Source of the DNA: Gp1-AA133 sp963850425
GTDB taxonomy: Bacteria > Acidobacteriota > Terriglobia > Terriglobales > Acidobacteriaceae
Assembly: GCA_963850425.1 (NCBI GenBank)
Contig: CAWKLF010000006.1
Span: 1 to 64,000 of the forward strand
Reading direction: 5' to 3'
Length of the DNA stretch: 64,000 nt
A program made the translations under genes and the position numbers. Below, piece by piece: positions 49,660 through 58,606 of the stretch; position 1 is the stretch's first letter, and every line of letters begins with the position of its first letter. The notes under the pieces were generated by a model. That model was not told the DNA's origin. It did no database searches and saw nothing but the letters and a program-made list of their open reading frames with translations.

Positions 49660-50790
49660 ATGGGTAGACGGGTGCTGATTAATCCAATTCCTACTTCAAG
49701 TGGCTCTTTAGCTACAGCGCAGAAAATTCTCCGCATGCCGGCCGAATGGGAGCCGCACGCATCCACTTGGCTCGCTTGGCCCCATTTCCATGGCGACTGG
49801 CCTGGGAAATTCGAATCCATACCATGGGTGTACGCCGAAATCATCCGAAACCTCTCTCGCCACGAGCGCGTGGACTTGATCGTCAACAACGCAGTGTCAG
49901 AGAGCGCCGCACGGAAGGTGCTGCGCATAGCAAATGCCCTTAACAAAAACGTCCGCTTTCATCGCTGGCGGACAGATCGAGTCTGGACCCGCGATAGCGG
50001 CTGTACGTTCGTCTTCGATGGAGCCGCTGGCGTCCCCGCTCGTCCCCTACAGTACGGTCCGACAAAATTGCGAGCGATCTCATGGCGCTTCAACGCCTGG
50101 GCAAAGTATTTAAACTACGGCCACGACAAGAAAATTGGCGAGATGATGGCCCGAGCGGCTGGCGCCCGAGACATCGGCGCAGTTCACCTCGGCACTCGGG
50201 TCGTACTCGAAGGCGGCTCCATCGATGTCAACGGAACAGGCGTCCTGCTGACAACCGAGGAATGTCTCCTGAGTAAAGTCCAGCAACGCAACTCTGGCTT
50301 CAGCCGTAAAGATTACGAGCAGATTTTCGCTGACTATCTCGGCATTCAGCAGGTGATCTGGCTGGGCAAGGGTATAGCGGGCGACGATACCCACGGGCAC
50401 GTCGACGACATCACCCGTTTCGTTTCCGCAAACGCAATAGTGACCATGGTCGAGCCTAGTCGCAAGGACAGCAACCATGCACCATTGCAGCAAAATCTTC
50501 GCCGACTCAAATCAGCCAGGAATTCTAGCGGCAAGCCCTTTGAGATCGTCGAGCTTCCTATGCCCTCTCCAGTCGTCTTTGAGGGCCGTCGTCTGCCCGC
50601 GAGCTATGCCAACTTCTATATCGCCAATGGCATCGTTCTGGTCCCGGTTTTCAACGACCCGAAGGATCGCATTGCCCTCAACACGCTAGCTGAAGTCTTC
50701 CCTAATCGTGAAATCGTTCCGATATATTCCGGCGACCTGATTTGGGGCTTCGGCGCGATGCACTGCATGACGCAGCAGCAGCCGGCCTGA
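49660..50790 (+). CDS. aguA: Agmatine deiminase
   Basis: The enzyme hydrolyses agmatine to N-carbamoylputrescine and ammonia. The 376-residue protein belongs to the PAD_porph family: MPAEWEPHASTWLAWPH (substrate loop), WTRDSGCTFVFDG, VLEGGSIDVNGTG (Glu), GDDTHGHVDDITRF (His and Asp) and the nucleophile Cys369 in FGAMHCMTQQQ. These are the catalytic residues expected. The start at 49660 is an ATG; a start at MPAEW (residue 26) is also possible. It completes the pathway with aguB and pdaD. Confidence 0.92.
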   Translation: MGRRVLINPIPTSSGSLATAQKILRMPAEWEPHASTWLAWPHFHGDWPGKFESIPWVYAEIIRNLSRHERVDLIVNNAVSESAARKVLRIANALNKNVRFHRWRTDRVWTRDSGCTFVFDGAAGVPARPLQYGPTKLRAISWRFNAWAKYLNYGHDKKIGEMMARAAGARDIGAVHLGTRVVLEGGSIDVNGTGVLLTTEECLLSKVQQRNSGFSRKDYEQIFADYLGIQQVIWLGKGIAGDDTHGHVDDITRFVSANAIVTMVEPSRKDSNHAPLQQNLRRLKSARNSSGKPFEIVELPMPSPVVFEGRRLPASYANFYIANGIVLVPVFNDPKDRIALNTLAEVFPNREIVPIYSGDLIWGFGAMHCMTQQQPA

Positions 50791-50807
50791 TCTTAACCAT
50801 CCGTCTT

Positions 50808-50835
50808 GTCGTTGATCCTGAGCGAACTGAGGCGC
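50808..50835. repeat. REP-like fragment between aguA and nuoI
   Basis: TTGATCCTGAGCGAACTGAG resembles the GTCATCCTGAGCGAAGCGAA-type repeats common in related genomes and the element between sdhA and sdhB. Only a short piece is present. The 190-base convergent gap has no gene. Confidence 0.3.
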
Positions 50836-50982
50836 CAGCTGCGGGTGTTTACCTCTGCTCTCGCGTCCGTGGTGACCTCTGTGGTTGGTTTTACGCGATT
50901 CGGGTCGCAACTCGGAACCAGATTCGTATTTGGGTTCCAGGTTCGTATCAGGCATGCCTTCAGGCGCTGAGATTCGCGAAGG

Positions 50983-51444
50983 CTACTTCTTGTAAACGGT
51001 CGGACGCGGACCCTTCTCCAGCGTCTCACGATCCCAGATCATGTCTTCGCGGGAATAGTTGGCGAGTTCGAAATCCTGGGTCAACTCAAGAGCATCGGTC
51101 GGGCAGGCATCCTCGCAAAGACCGCAGAACATGCACCGGCTCAGGTCGTAGGTAAAGTTGGTGAGTTCCTTGCGGCGGGTCTTCTCGTTGCGTTCGCTGG
51201 AGACCACGATCAGGTGCTCAGGGCATGCCAACGCACACAGATCGCACGCGATGCACATGGTCTCGTCCGTGTCGGGGTTGACATTCAGACGAGGTGCGCC
51301 GCGGTACCGCTCGGCCACCTGCGGCCTCTCCAGCGGATACTGCTCCGTGTAATTTTCCTTGGGATCTTGGTAAAGGAACGTGACTTTCAGCCCTTGTAGC
51401 AAATCCAGTAGGAAGATTTTGCGGAGTAGGTTCGGAATCCCCAT
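50983..51444 (-). CDS. nuoI: NADH-quinone oxidoreductase subunit I
   Basis: NuoI carries two [4Fe-4S] clusters (N6a/N6b) on the electron path of complex I. The 153-residue protein has two ferredoxin motifs: MCIACDLCALACPEHL and RCMFCGLCEDACPTDAL. The N-terminal amphipathic region (NLLRKIFLLDLLQGLKVTF) and EQYPLERPQVAERYRGAPRL are typical. No other nuo gene is next to it here, so it is detached from an operon or is a second copy. The length is normal for a short NuoI. Confidence 0.9.
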   Translation of the reverse strand: MGIPNLLRKIFLLDLLQGLKVTFLYQDPKENYTEQYPLERPQVAERYRGAPRLNVNPDTDETMCIACDLCALACPEHLIVVSSERNEKTRRKELTNFTYDLSRCMFCGLCEDACPTDALELTQDFELANYSREDMIWDRETLEKGPRPTVYKK

Positions 51445-51559
51445 AACGCCGTTAGCATACCTTAAACAGCGCTAGTAGCGCTAACCCACAATCTCTTGTT
51501 GATGCAGCACGGTGCGAGCGCCGTACGCGCGATTCCAGTTAGCCCCGGCTTTCAAGAAC

Positions 51560-51763
51560 ATGAGGGAACATTTCGCGTGGTGCCTGCGTACTTATTCCCA
51601 GGACGGACTGATGAAGGCGTTTCTCCCATCCCGACCAGAGCTACGCTGGATTGCGGTGGCAATTCCCGCGCTTTTTCTCGGGCACTGGATGGTGACAACG
51701 CTTTGCCACCGACTCCTCGGCGTCATCCCCGATAGCCTTCGAGCCGTGCTCCAGGTCCTCTAG
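51560..51763 (+). CDS. Possible small membrane-associated protein
   Basis: A 67-residue frame from an ATG with no clear ribosome binding site. It has one hydrophobic segment (RWIAVAIPALFLGHWMVTTL) and ends RAVLQVL. It stands alone between nuoI (divergent) and tadA. Weak evidence; no family is recognised. Confidence 0.35.
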   Translation: MREHFAWCLRTYSQDGLMKAFLPSRPELRWIAVAIPALFLGHWMVTTLCHRLLGVIPDSLRAVLQVL

Positions 51764-51828
51764 CCTCCCGAGGCTACGCCGAAGTTCTGCGTCTAACCGT
51801 TACAATGCAAGCCTGAGACTTCCCTGCA

Positions 51829-52356
51829 ATGGCCAACGACAAGTCACCTGCAACGAGCGGTCGCGCCACGGGGCACTCCCCATCCTCGCTTGACCAGTCT
51901 GACGAACTGTTCATGGAGGAGGCTCTGCGCGCGGCGCATCGTGCGCTTGAGATGGGAGAAGTACCGGTTGGCGCCATTGTTGTCTGCGACGGCCGCATCG
52001 CGGGACGAGGCTGGAACCAGAATCTCGCAGGCAGCGACCCCACGGCTCATGCCGAGGTCGTGGCCCTGCGCGAAGCTGGCGCGAACCTCGGCAACCATAG
52101 GCTCAGAGACTGCGCGCTGTTTGCTACAATTGAGCCTTGTGCGATGTGCGCGGGAGCCTTGGTGCACGCGCGCATCAAGCGCCTCGTTTACGGCGCTGAC
52201 GATGCCAAGGCGGGGGCGGTCCATTCAGTCATGCAGGTACTGAACCATCCCGTGCTTAATCACCGTATGGAAGTGAAAGGCGGGGTGCTGGCAGGCCGCA
52301 GCGCGGAGTTGCTGCAGGCATTCTTCCGCGAACGAAGGAGCAAAGGCAATCGCTAA
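51829..52356 (+). CDS. tadA: tRNA-specific adenosine deaminase
   Basis: TadA converts adenosine 34 to inosine in tRNA-Arg(ACG). The 175-residue protein has the zinc motif THAEVVAL (His and catalytic Glu), and TIEPCAMCAGALVHARI (two Cys). The C-terminal FFRERRSKGNR tail is also typical. An N-terminal extension of about 22 residues is polar (SPATSGRATGHSPSSLDQSD). The start is the ATG at 51829 (CCCTGCAATGGCC), without a strong site. A tRNA-Ser gene lies 100 bases downstream on the same strand. Confidence 0.92.
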   Translation: MANDKSPATSGRATGHSPSSLDQSDELFMEEALRAAHRALEMGEVPVGAIVVCDGRIAGRGWNQNLAGSDPTAHAEVVALREAGANLGNHRLRDCALFATIEPCAMCAGALVHARIKRLVYGADDAKAGAVHSVMQVLNHPVLNHRMEVKGGVLAGRSAELLQAFFRERRSKGNR

Positions 52357-52456
52357 CCGCGCTGTCCTCAGCGCAAGCATTGCTTATTGAGTGTTAAGAC
52401 ATCTCAAGCAACCACTGGCACTGACCACGAGCCATTGGCGACCGTTTTTGTCACGC

Positions 52457-52546
52457 GGAGAGGTGCGTGAGTGGTTGAAACGATCCGCCTCGAAAGCGGA
52501 CATACCTTAACGGGTATCGTGGGTTCAAATCCCACCCTCTCCGCCA
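52457..52546 (+). tRNA. tRNA-Ser (CGA)
   Basis: A full cloverleaf can be drawn. The acceptor stem is GGAGAGG (52457-52463) with CCTCTCC (52536-52542), discriminator G at 52543 and an encoded CCA at 52544-52546. The anticodon stem is TCCGC/GCGGA around the loop CTCGAAA, giving anticodon CGA (52491-52493) for UCG codons. The long variable arm (52501-52517) is typical of tRNA-Ser, and the T-loop GGTTCAAATCC is standard. Confidence 0.97.
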
Positions 52547-52707
52547 TTCCTAGTTCCTTAAATTACCTTCGAAATGCAGACCGATCTCCCGGATAGTGGA
52601 TCAATTTACGCCAATGCGGCGCTGCGAGAAACCCGGGTGATTTACATCCTCATCACAGGTTTCAGCTCCGTTTGATCTCCTCTCTATCTTTTTAGAGGTT
52701 TCTACTT

Positions 52708-54072
52708 CTATTGCTGCCAGACCGTCTTGATGTTCACAAATTCTCGGATTCCGTGCGTCGAAAGCTCTCGGCCGTGTCCGGAATGTTTCACGCCTCCGAA
52801 GGGTACACGCGGATCCGAAGCTACCATTTTGTTTAGAAAAACCATGCCCGCATCGAGTTCGTTAATGAAGCGCTCGGCCTCGGCGGGATCTTGAGTCCAA
52901 GCGCTTGCTCCCAGACCGAACCGGCTGTCGTTGGCAAGCTGGATGGCCTGGTCCACCGATGCCACGCGAAAAATCGAAGCCACCGGCCCGAAAAACTCTT
53001 CCCGATACGCGGGCGACTCCTTGGGGATATCCGTGAGGACAGTCGGCGCATAGAAATGGCCCGGTCGCGGTAACGGATTTCCGCCCGTGAGAACCCGCGC
53101 TCCCGTCGCTACACTCTTTTGCACGTCCTCGTGGAGAGAAGTTACGGCATCGGCATTGGCGAGTGGGCCGAGTTGCGTACTGTCGTCAAACGGATCGCCC
53201 ACCCGCAAGCCCTCCATCCGGCTGACAAACTTCCCCTCGAACTCTTCGGCGATGGATTCGTCCACGATGAAGCGCTTTGCGGCGATACAGGACTGCCCGT
53301 TGTTCTGTACTCGAGCTTCAACCGCGGTCGCAATTGCCAACTCAAGATCGGCGCTCTTCATGACAATGAAAGGATCGCTGCCGCCCAGTTCGAGTACCAC
53401 CTTCTTGATCCGTTTAGCCGCGGCAACCCCAACTTGAATGCCCGCTTGCTCGCTTCCGGTGAGTGTGGCGGCCCTAACCCGCGGGTCGTTCAAAATCCCA
53501 TCTACCGCGCCTGCGCCGACCAGCAGCGTCTGAAATACGCCCTCGGCAAATCCTGCGCGGCGAATAACTTCTTCGATCTTCAATGCGCACTGCGGCACGT
53601 TTGAGGCGTGTTTCAGTAGACCTACATTGCCAGCCATCAGGGCCGGCGCCACAAATCGGAATACTTGCCAGAAAGGAAAGTTCCACGGCATGACTGCCAG
53701 GATTGGACCTAAGGGAAGATAGCGGACAAAGATGCGCTTGGCCCCTGTTTCGACCACTTCGTCAGCCAGAAACCGCTCGGCATTTTCGGCATAGTACCGG
53801 CAACCGGTAGCGCATTTCTCCGCCTCCGCCTGGGCAGAACGAAACGTCTTGCCCATCTCGAGTGTCATCAGCCGGGCGCACTCGTCCCGCTCTTTTCCCA
53901 GGATATCGGCGACGTTCAACATCATCTTAGAACGCTCCGCGAATGCTGTGCGCCGGTGCTTCTGAAAGGCGGCACTTGCCAATTGGATTTTCTGGCCCAG
54001 TTCCTCCGCGGTAAGGGGATCGAAGCTCTTCAATAATTCGCCATTGGTCGGGTTGATTGTCGCGATCGCCAT
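52708..54072 (-). CDS. NAD(P)-dependent aldehyde dehydrogenase (succinate-semialdehyde type)
   Basis: The 454-residue ALDH has the signature blocks PWNFPFWQVFRF, HASNVPQCALKIEE (Lys/Ser for cofactor), LTGSEQAGIQVG, the catalytic Glu in VLELGGSDPFIV and Cys in NNGQSCIAAKRF, and EEFFGPVASIF. The sequence is closest to short SSADH-like enzymes (GabD2/YneI type), with length 450-460. The ATG at 54072 gives the usual MAIATINPTNGELL start; the longer in-frame version is unlikely. No gab or polyamine catabolism genes are next to it, but putrescine degradation would produce a suitable substrate. Confidence 0.88.
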   Translation of the reverse strand: MAIATINPTNGELLKSFDPLTAEELGQKIQLASAAFQKHRRTAFAERSKMMLNVADILGKERDECARLMTLEMGKTFRSAQAEAEKCATGCRYYAENAERFLADEVVETGAKRIFVRYLPLGPILAVMPWNFPFWQVFRFVAPALMAGNVGLLKHASNVPQCALKIEEVIRRAGFAEGVFQTLLVGAGAVDGILNDPRVRAATLTGSEQAGIQVGVAAAKRIKKVVLELGGSDPFIVMKSADLELAIATAVEARVQNNGQSCIAAKRFIVDESIAEEFEGKFVSRMEGLRVGDPFDDSTQLGPLANADAVTSLHEDVQKSVATGARVLTGGNPLPRPGHFYAPTVLTDIPKESPAYREEFFGPVASIFRVASVDQAIQLANDSRFGLGASAWTQDPAEAERFINELDAGMVFLNKMVASDPRVPFGGVKHSGHGRELSTHGIREFVNIKTVWQQ

Positions 54073-54201
54073 GATGGCCAGTTTTCCTCTCTCCAGATCT
54101 GAGTCGATCGACGAATGACTCGGCCCAGACCGACATACGGCGCCACCAGGCATTGCTGTGGAGCATTGGGCGGGCCGACTACTGATGTCCGAGCTCGAAA
54201 T

Positions 54202-55818
54202 TTAGTTTCTAGCAGTAACACTAACTTTGGCGCGCGCTTGGACCAACTCCGGCCGCTCGTCACTGACGGAGATCTCGATCAGTTGTTGAAAATACTTGCG
54301 TGCAATAGCGGCGTCGCCGGCTGCCTCGGCGGCGCTGGCGGCTCCGTAAAGCGCATTGAAACGCTTCGGCGCGACCCGCAGGACCGCTTCAAATGCCTCC
54401 AATGCCTGCAGAGGATGTTTCTGTTCGAGCAGCACCTGCCCCAACATCTCGCGCGCGGGCACAACGGCGCCCGGAGTGACCGCGTGCTTGTCCATGCTTT
54501 CCTCCAACTCTGCGGCGCCTGTCATGAGGGTCAGAGCTTTTTTCTCATCCCCACTTTGCTGTGCGATCCAGGCTTCGACCTCTTGAATTTGAACTTCTAC
54601 CTGTTTGAACCAGTAATTTTTGTCCCGCTTCGCAGTTTCGTCGCGCAGCCCCTCGAGGGTTTGCGTGGCCTCGGATGCACGCTTCAGGTTCCCCGAACGC
54701 GCCGCACCCACACCCACGGCGGTCCACGTGATTGCCTGCGCCCATGGGACCGCGTCTTTTCGCGCGGTCAACATGCTGGCCTGCTCCCACTTCCCAAGTT
54801 CCACCGCGTAGCGCGCAGGAATTGCCGCCAGGGCATAGTCGCCCGTGAAGGTGAGCCCGCCCACAGGTGTGAGACCGTTCATGCTCTTCATCACGCCCTC
54901 GGCATCGGCAACCCGTCCACTTTGCAGATAGGCGTACTCCATGTAGTCCATCGCATGCAGACGCTGATCGCGCGCCTCGCCGTTTTTCGAGTTGGGTTCC
55001 GCGGCGGTGGCCAAGGCTTCCGACCGCTTGTTCGACTGCACCGATTCCTCCCACGATCCGACTCTTGTGAAGATATGTGACGGCATGTGATTGGCATGAG
55101 CCGATGCCGGCGCAATCTTCGCGTACGCTCGCGCTGCTTTCAGACCCTGCTGGGCAAGTGCAGGATTGTCGTAGCAGTGGATGATGTAATGGGCAACTCC
55201 GGGATGATTGGCCAGCTTCTCGAAGATTGGCTCGAGAATTTCCCCGCACTTGCGCTGGTTGGCAAAACTCTTATCGATCTTGGGAGCGGTGATGTCCAGT
55301 GAGAGAGCATGAAAGATCGCGGCCTCAGTGTCCTCGGGATACGCAGCTTGCACTGCCGCCATCTTCTTCTCGAAGGCGACCGAATTGGCATAGGGATCTT
55401 TGCTGTCTTCGCGGTAAATTTCGCCGAGGGCTTCGATATAAGCCTTCTCGCGAGCCGTGGTCTTCGAATTTGCTAAGGCAACCTCGGCCGCCTTGCGCTG
55501 CGCCACACGCCCGGCGGCCATATCGCCGTTCTCCCACAGCCCGTGGTAGTGCGACATGGCAATGCCCCACCAGGCCATGGCGCAGGAAGGGTCTTTTCGG
55601 GCGATATCCTCGAAGGCATTTCGCACGCCTTCGTATTCGAAAGAATGGAGCAGCGCCACAGCGCCATTAATATCGCCCTCAACATCCTTCGAACAAGAGG
55701 TCGTAAAGTGGACGGACCCGACTTCCTTTTCCGTGAGCTGGTGATGATGTTGCTCGTCACACCAACACGCTGCGGAAAACAGCACAAATACGCAAAGAAC
55801 CGCCCAAGGAACACGCAT
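54202..55818 (-). CDS. Secreted TPR-repeat protein
   Basis: A 538-residue protein with signal peptide (MRVPWAVLCVFVLFSAACWCDE) and several TPR-like helices (ALLHSFEYEGVRNAFEDIAR, then WWGIAMSHYHGLW; AREMLGQVLLEQKHPLQALE, then AFEAVLRVAPKRFNALYGAA). The pattern HIFTRVGSWEESVQSN and AHANHMPSHIF is conserved in a large family of bacterial secreted TPR proteins, some with a HxxxH motif that may bind metal. No enzymatic function is known. It is upstream of the aldehyde dehydrogenase on the same strand (gap 129 bases). Confidence 0.8.
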   Translation of the reverse strand: MRVPWAVLCVFVLFSAACWCDEQHHHQLTEKEVGSVHFTTSCSKDVEGDINGAVALLHSFEYEGVRNAFEDIARKDPSCAMAWWGIAMSHYHGLWENGDMAAGRVAQRKAAEVALANSKTTAREKAYIEALGEIYREDSKDPYANSVAFEKKMAAVQAAYPEDTEAAIFHALSLDITAPKIDKSFANQRKCGEILEPIFEKLANHPGVAHYIIHCYDNPALAQQGLKAARAYAKIAPASAHANHMPSHIFTRVGSWEESVQSNKRSEALATAAEPNSKNGEARDQRLHAMDYMEYAYLQSGRVADAEGVMKSMNGLTPVGGLTFTGDYALAAIPARYAVELGKWEQASMLTARKDAVPWAQAITWTAVGVGAARSGNLKRASEATQTLEGLRDETAKRDKNYWFKQVEVQIQEVEAWIAQQSGDEKKALTLMTGAAELEESMDKHAVTPGAVVPAREMLGQVLLEQKHPLQALEAFEAVLRVAPKRFNALYGAASAAEAAGDAAIARKYFQQLIEISVSDERPELVQARAKVSVTARN

Positions 55819-56142
55819 AGTTAAATCCCCCAGTGTGGCAACGATGTTACAACCTCTGTCTCTGTTTTAGCCCGCTGGCGATCGTTTTTCCTTTCTCTGC
55901 CTCCCCCGCTTCTCTCTGCGTTTCAAGATTCTGCGCTACCTCATTCCCGATCCCCTGCATCTTTCCCTGTCTCCTCCGCCTTTAGAAATCTCCGAGAATC
56001 TTGCCGCTCCTGATCTTAGGAAGCGACGTGACGAACTCGAGCGCCATGGCGTAAGTTTCCGGGTGCCGAACTGGGCGTTTTGATAATGCAGCGATCTTCG
56101 ATCGCAACCAACCGGTCAGCATCCGGCTGCCATCCAAGGGTT
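55819..56142. other. Region with a fragment of an acyl-CoA ligase
   Basis: No complete gene. The minus strand at about 55982-56068 encodes ALEFVTSLPKIRSGKILGDF followed by a stop, the C-terminal A10 motif of acyl-CoA or acetyl-CoA synthetases. The rest of the region has no recognised content. Confidence 0.5.
55982..56068 (-). pseudogene. C-terminal remnant of an acyl-CoA/acetyl-CoA ligase
   Basis: The fragment reads LEFVTSLPKIRSGKILGDF and stop. It matches the A10 motif (PKTRSGKI) with the Lys needed for adenylation. It is about 29 codons long and has no upstream partner, as the lipoprotein gene on the plus strand occupies that DNA. It lies beyond the end of the complete acs gene on the same strand, so it may be left over from a duplicate or ancestral ligase. 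Confidence 0.5.
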
Positions 56143-56523
56143 GTGAAAAATGAATCGAACCCGGTTGTGCGTGTCGCGCACTTGTGCTCTGCCATCTTAT
56201 TCCTAGTCTCCTTGACGGCCTGCGTCCAGCCGCGAAACTCCGAAGACCTGAAGGAGAAAACGGCGCAAGCCACGGCCAACATGAAGCGGGACGCAAAGGC
56301 TGTCGCGGCGGGTATTCGCGAGGGATGGAGCCGCGACAAGCCACTTGATCTGAATTCCGCCTCCAAAGAGGATTTGGCAAGTCTGCCCGGCATCACCTCT
56401 GCGGACGCCGATCGGATTATTGGGGGCCGCCCCTACGATGCGCCCGTCGACCTGCTAAACCGGCGCATCCTGTCGAAGGCCAAGTACGACCAGATCTCCG
56501 ACCGGATCAAAGCGAAAAAATAG
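56143..56523 (+). CDS. Helix-hairpin-helix lipoprotein (ComEA-like)
   Basis: A protein of about 126 residues with a lipobox-like LFLVSLTAC, a helical spacer (DLKEKTAQATANMKRDAKAV) and a C-terminal helix-hairpin-helix: LDLNSASKEDLASLPGITSA, then DADRIIGGRPYDAPVDLLNR. This NSAS-x-x-L-x-x-LPGI motif is ComEA-like and can bind DNA nonspecifically. The start is uncertain: a GTG at 56143 or one at residue 8 of that frame. Possible roles include DNA uptake at the outer membrane, or a structural protein. Confidence 0.75.
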   Translation: MKNESNPVVRVAHLCSAILFLVSLTACVQPRNSEDLKEKTAQATANMKRDAKAVAAGIREGWSRDKPLDLNSASKEDLASLPGITSADADRIIGGRPYDAPVDLLNRRILSKAKYDQISDRIKAKK

Positions 56524-56552
56524 TCCTACGTCACCCCGATCAGCGATCCCGC

Positions 56553-58526
56553 TTACGCCTCCTCGCTCTCCTTCAGCTTCGCAATCACGCCTAAATCCTC
56601 GAGCGTCGTGGTATCGCCTTTCACGTCCCCGCTGGTCGCCAGTTCGCGAAGCAGCCGGCGCATGATCTTGCCACTGCGCGTCTTGGGAAGCATGTCTGTA
56701 AACCGGATGTCATCCGGTTTGGCCAGCGCCCCTATTTCCTTCGCAACCCACTTCCGCAGTTCTTCTTTGAGTTCGGGCGAAGGTTCTCGGCCTTTCTCCA
56801 GCGTGACAAAAGCTGAGATCGCCTGACCTTTAAGGTCGTCCGGGCGTCCCACCACGGCGGCCTCGGCCACCGCGTCATGCGCCACCAGCGCGCTCTCGAC
56901 CTCCATCGTGCTCAGGCGATGCCCGCTGACGTTGAGCACGTCATCCACGCGCCCCATGATCCAGAAGTAGCCGTCCTTGTCCTTCCGAGCGCCGTCCCCC
57001 GTGAAATAAACTCCCGGGATCTGCGACCAATACTGGCGCACATAGCGATCCGGATCGCCGTAGATGGTGCGTAGCATCCCCGGCCACGGTTTGCTGATAA
57101 TCAGGAACCCGCCCGAGCCATCCGGGACCGGCTTGCCATCCATGGTCACGATCTCCGGGACAACGCCTGGAATCGGCCGCGTCGCCGACCCGGGCTTGGT
57201 TGCGATTGCGCCCGGCATGGGCGCGATCATGATGTGCCCGGTCTCGGTCTGCCACCACGTGTCGACGATCGGGCAGCGATTGTGGCCGATCACCTCGCGA
57301 TACCACATCCACGCTTCGGGATTGATCGGCTCTCCAACCGTTCCCAGCAGCCGCAAGCTGTCCATCTTGTGTTTTTTCGGCCATTCATCGCCCCACTTGA
57401 TGAAGGTTCGAATCGCAGTGGGCGCTGTGTAGAACACACTGACCTGGTGCCGGTCAATGATCGACCAGAAGCGATCTGGCTCCGGAAAATTGGGCGCCCC
57501 CTCGTACATCAGGCTGGTTGCGCCGTTTTGCAGCGGACCGTACACAATGTAGCTGTGACCTGTGACCCACCCGATATCGGCGGTGCACCAGTAGGTGTCG
57601 TCTTCTTTCAGGTCAAAGACAAGCTTGGTGGTGAAATGCGTTCCGACCGAATACCCGCCCGTGGTATGCACCACGCCTTTGGGCTTTCCAGTGGTGCCAG
57701 AGGTGTACAGGATGTACAACGGATGCTCCGCATCCAAAGGCTCTGCCGGACAGTCATCGGAAATATTGGCCATGAGTTCATGCCACCAGTGGTCGCGCCC
57801 CGATTGCAGGTTGATCGAAGTTCCCGTTCGCTTGTATACCACCACGTGCTTCACGCTGGGACACGACTCGAGCGCTTCCTCGACCACGGGAAAGAGCTTC
57901 ACCTCGGAGCCGCGGCGGTAAGACCCATCCTGCGTGATGACGGCGACGGCCTGCGAGTCGTGGATGCGGTCGACCAGTGCGTGCGAAGCAAATCCGCCGA
58001 ACACGATCGAATGCGGTGCGCCGATGCGCGCACACGCCAGCATCGCAATCGGCAATTCCGGCGTCATGCCCATGTAGATTGCAACTCGGTCACCTTTCTT
58101 CACGCCCAGTGACTTGAGAACGTTGGCAAACTTCTGCACTTCCTTCCAGAGCTGCTGGTATGTGTAGGTGCGCACCTCGCCCGGTTCGCTTTCCCAGATC
58201 AGGGCTGCTTTGTTCTTCCGCCAGGTCTTCACGTGCCGGTCGAGGCAGTTGTAGGAGAGATTGATCTCGCCTCCGACAAACCATTTTGCCCATGGGGCGT
58301 TCCACTCCAGAACCCGGTCCCATTTCTTAAACCAGTGCAACTCATTGGCGATGCGACCCCAGAATTTTTCCGGCTCTTCAACCGATTCCTTATAGAGAAG
58401 CTCATACTCTTCGAGCGTCTTGACGTGGGCCTTCTCCGCAAAATGCGGAGGACACTCAAACCTGCGGTCTTCATGCAGAATCGAATCAATGCTGGTATCG
58501 GCCGAATTCGTTGTCTTGTCTGCCAT
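56553..58526 (-). CDS. acs: Acetyl-CoA synthetase
   Basis: AMP-forming acetate:CoA ligase, 657 residues. It has the core motifs ILYTSGTTGKPKGVVHTTGG, DTWWQTETGHIMIAPMPGA, TGDGARKDKDGYFWIMGRVD, DDVLNVSGHRLSTMEVESAL and the A10 PKTRSGKIMRR with the Lys that can be acetylated. The N-terminal WAKWFVGGEINLSYNCLDRH is normal for Acs. It allows use of acetate or recovery of acetate released by pyruvate oxidation. The gene stands alone on the minus strand, about 80 bases from the DCC gene. Confidence 0.95.
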   Translation of the reverse strand: MADKTTNSADTSIDSILHEDRRFECPPHFAEKAHVKTLEEYELLYKESVEEPEKFWGRIANELHWFKKWDRVLEWNAPWAKWFVGGEINLSYNCLDRHVKTWRKNKAALIWESEPGEVRTYTYQQLWKEVQKFANVLKSLGVKKGDRVAIYMGMTPELPIAMLACARIGAPHSIVFGGFASHALVDRIHDSQAVAVITQDGSYRRGSEVKLFPVVEEALESCPSVKHVVVYKRTGTSINLQSGRDHWWHELMANISDDCPAEPLDAEHPLYILYTSGTTGKPKGVVHTTGGYSVGTHFTTKLVFDLKEDDTYWCTADIGWVTGHSYIVYGPLQNGATSLMYEGAPNFPEPDRFWSIIDRHQVSVFYTAPTAIRTFIKWGDEWPKKHKMDSLRLLGTVGEPINPEAWMWYREVIGHNRCPIVDTWWQTETGHIMIAPMPGAIATKPGSATRPIPGVVPEIVTMDGKPVPDGSGGFLIISKPWPGMLRTIYGDPDRYVRQYWSQIPGVYFTGDGARKDKDGYFWIMGRVDDVLNVSGHRLSTMEVESALVAHDAVAEAAVVGRPDDLKGQAISAFVTLEKGREPSPELKEELRKWVAKEIGALAKPDDIRFTDMLPKTRSGKIMRRLLRELATSGDVKGDTTTLEDLGVIAKLKESEEA

Positions 58527-58606
58527 CTGCTTGCCTCGGAACTCGTGGGCTGGGTTTGCTTCGAAAGTTTACTGTGCTGAAGGTGAAAAAGTCTTGCCGC
58601 GGGAAG

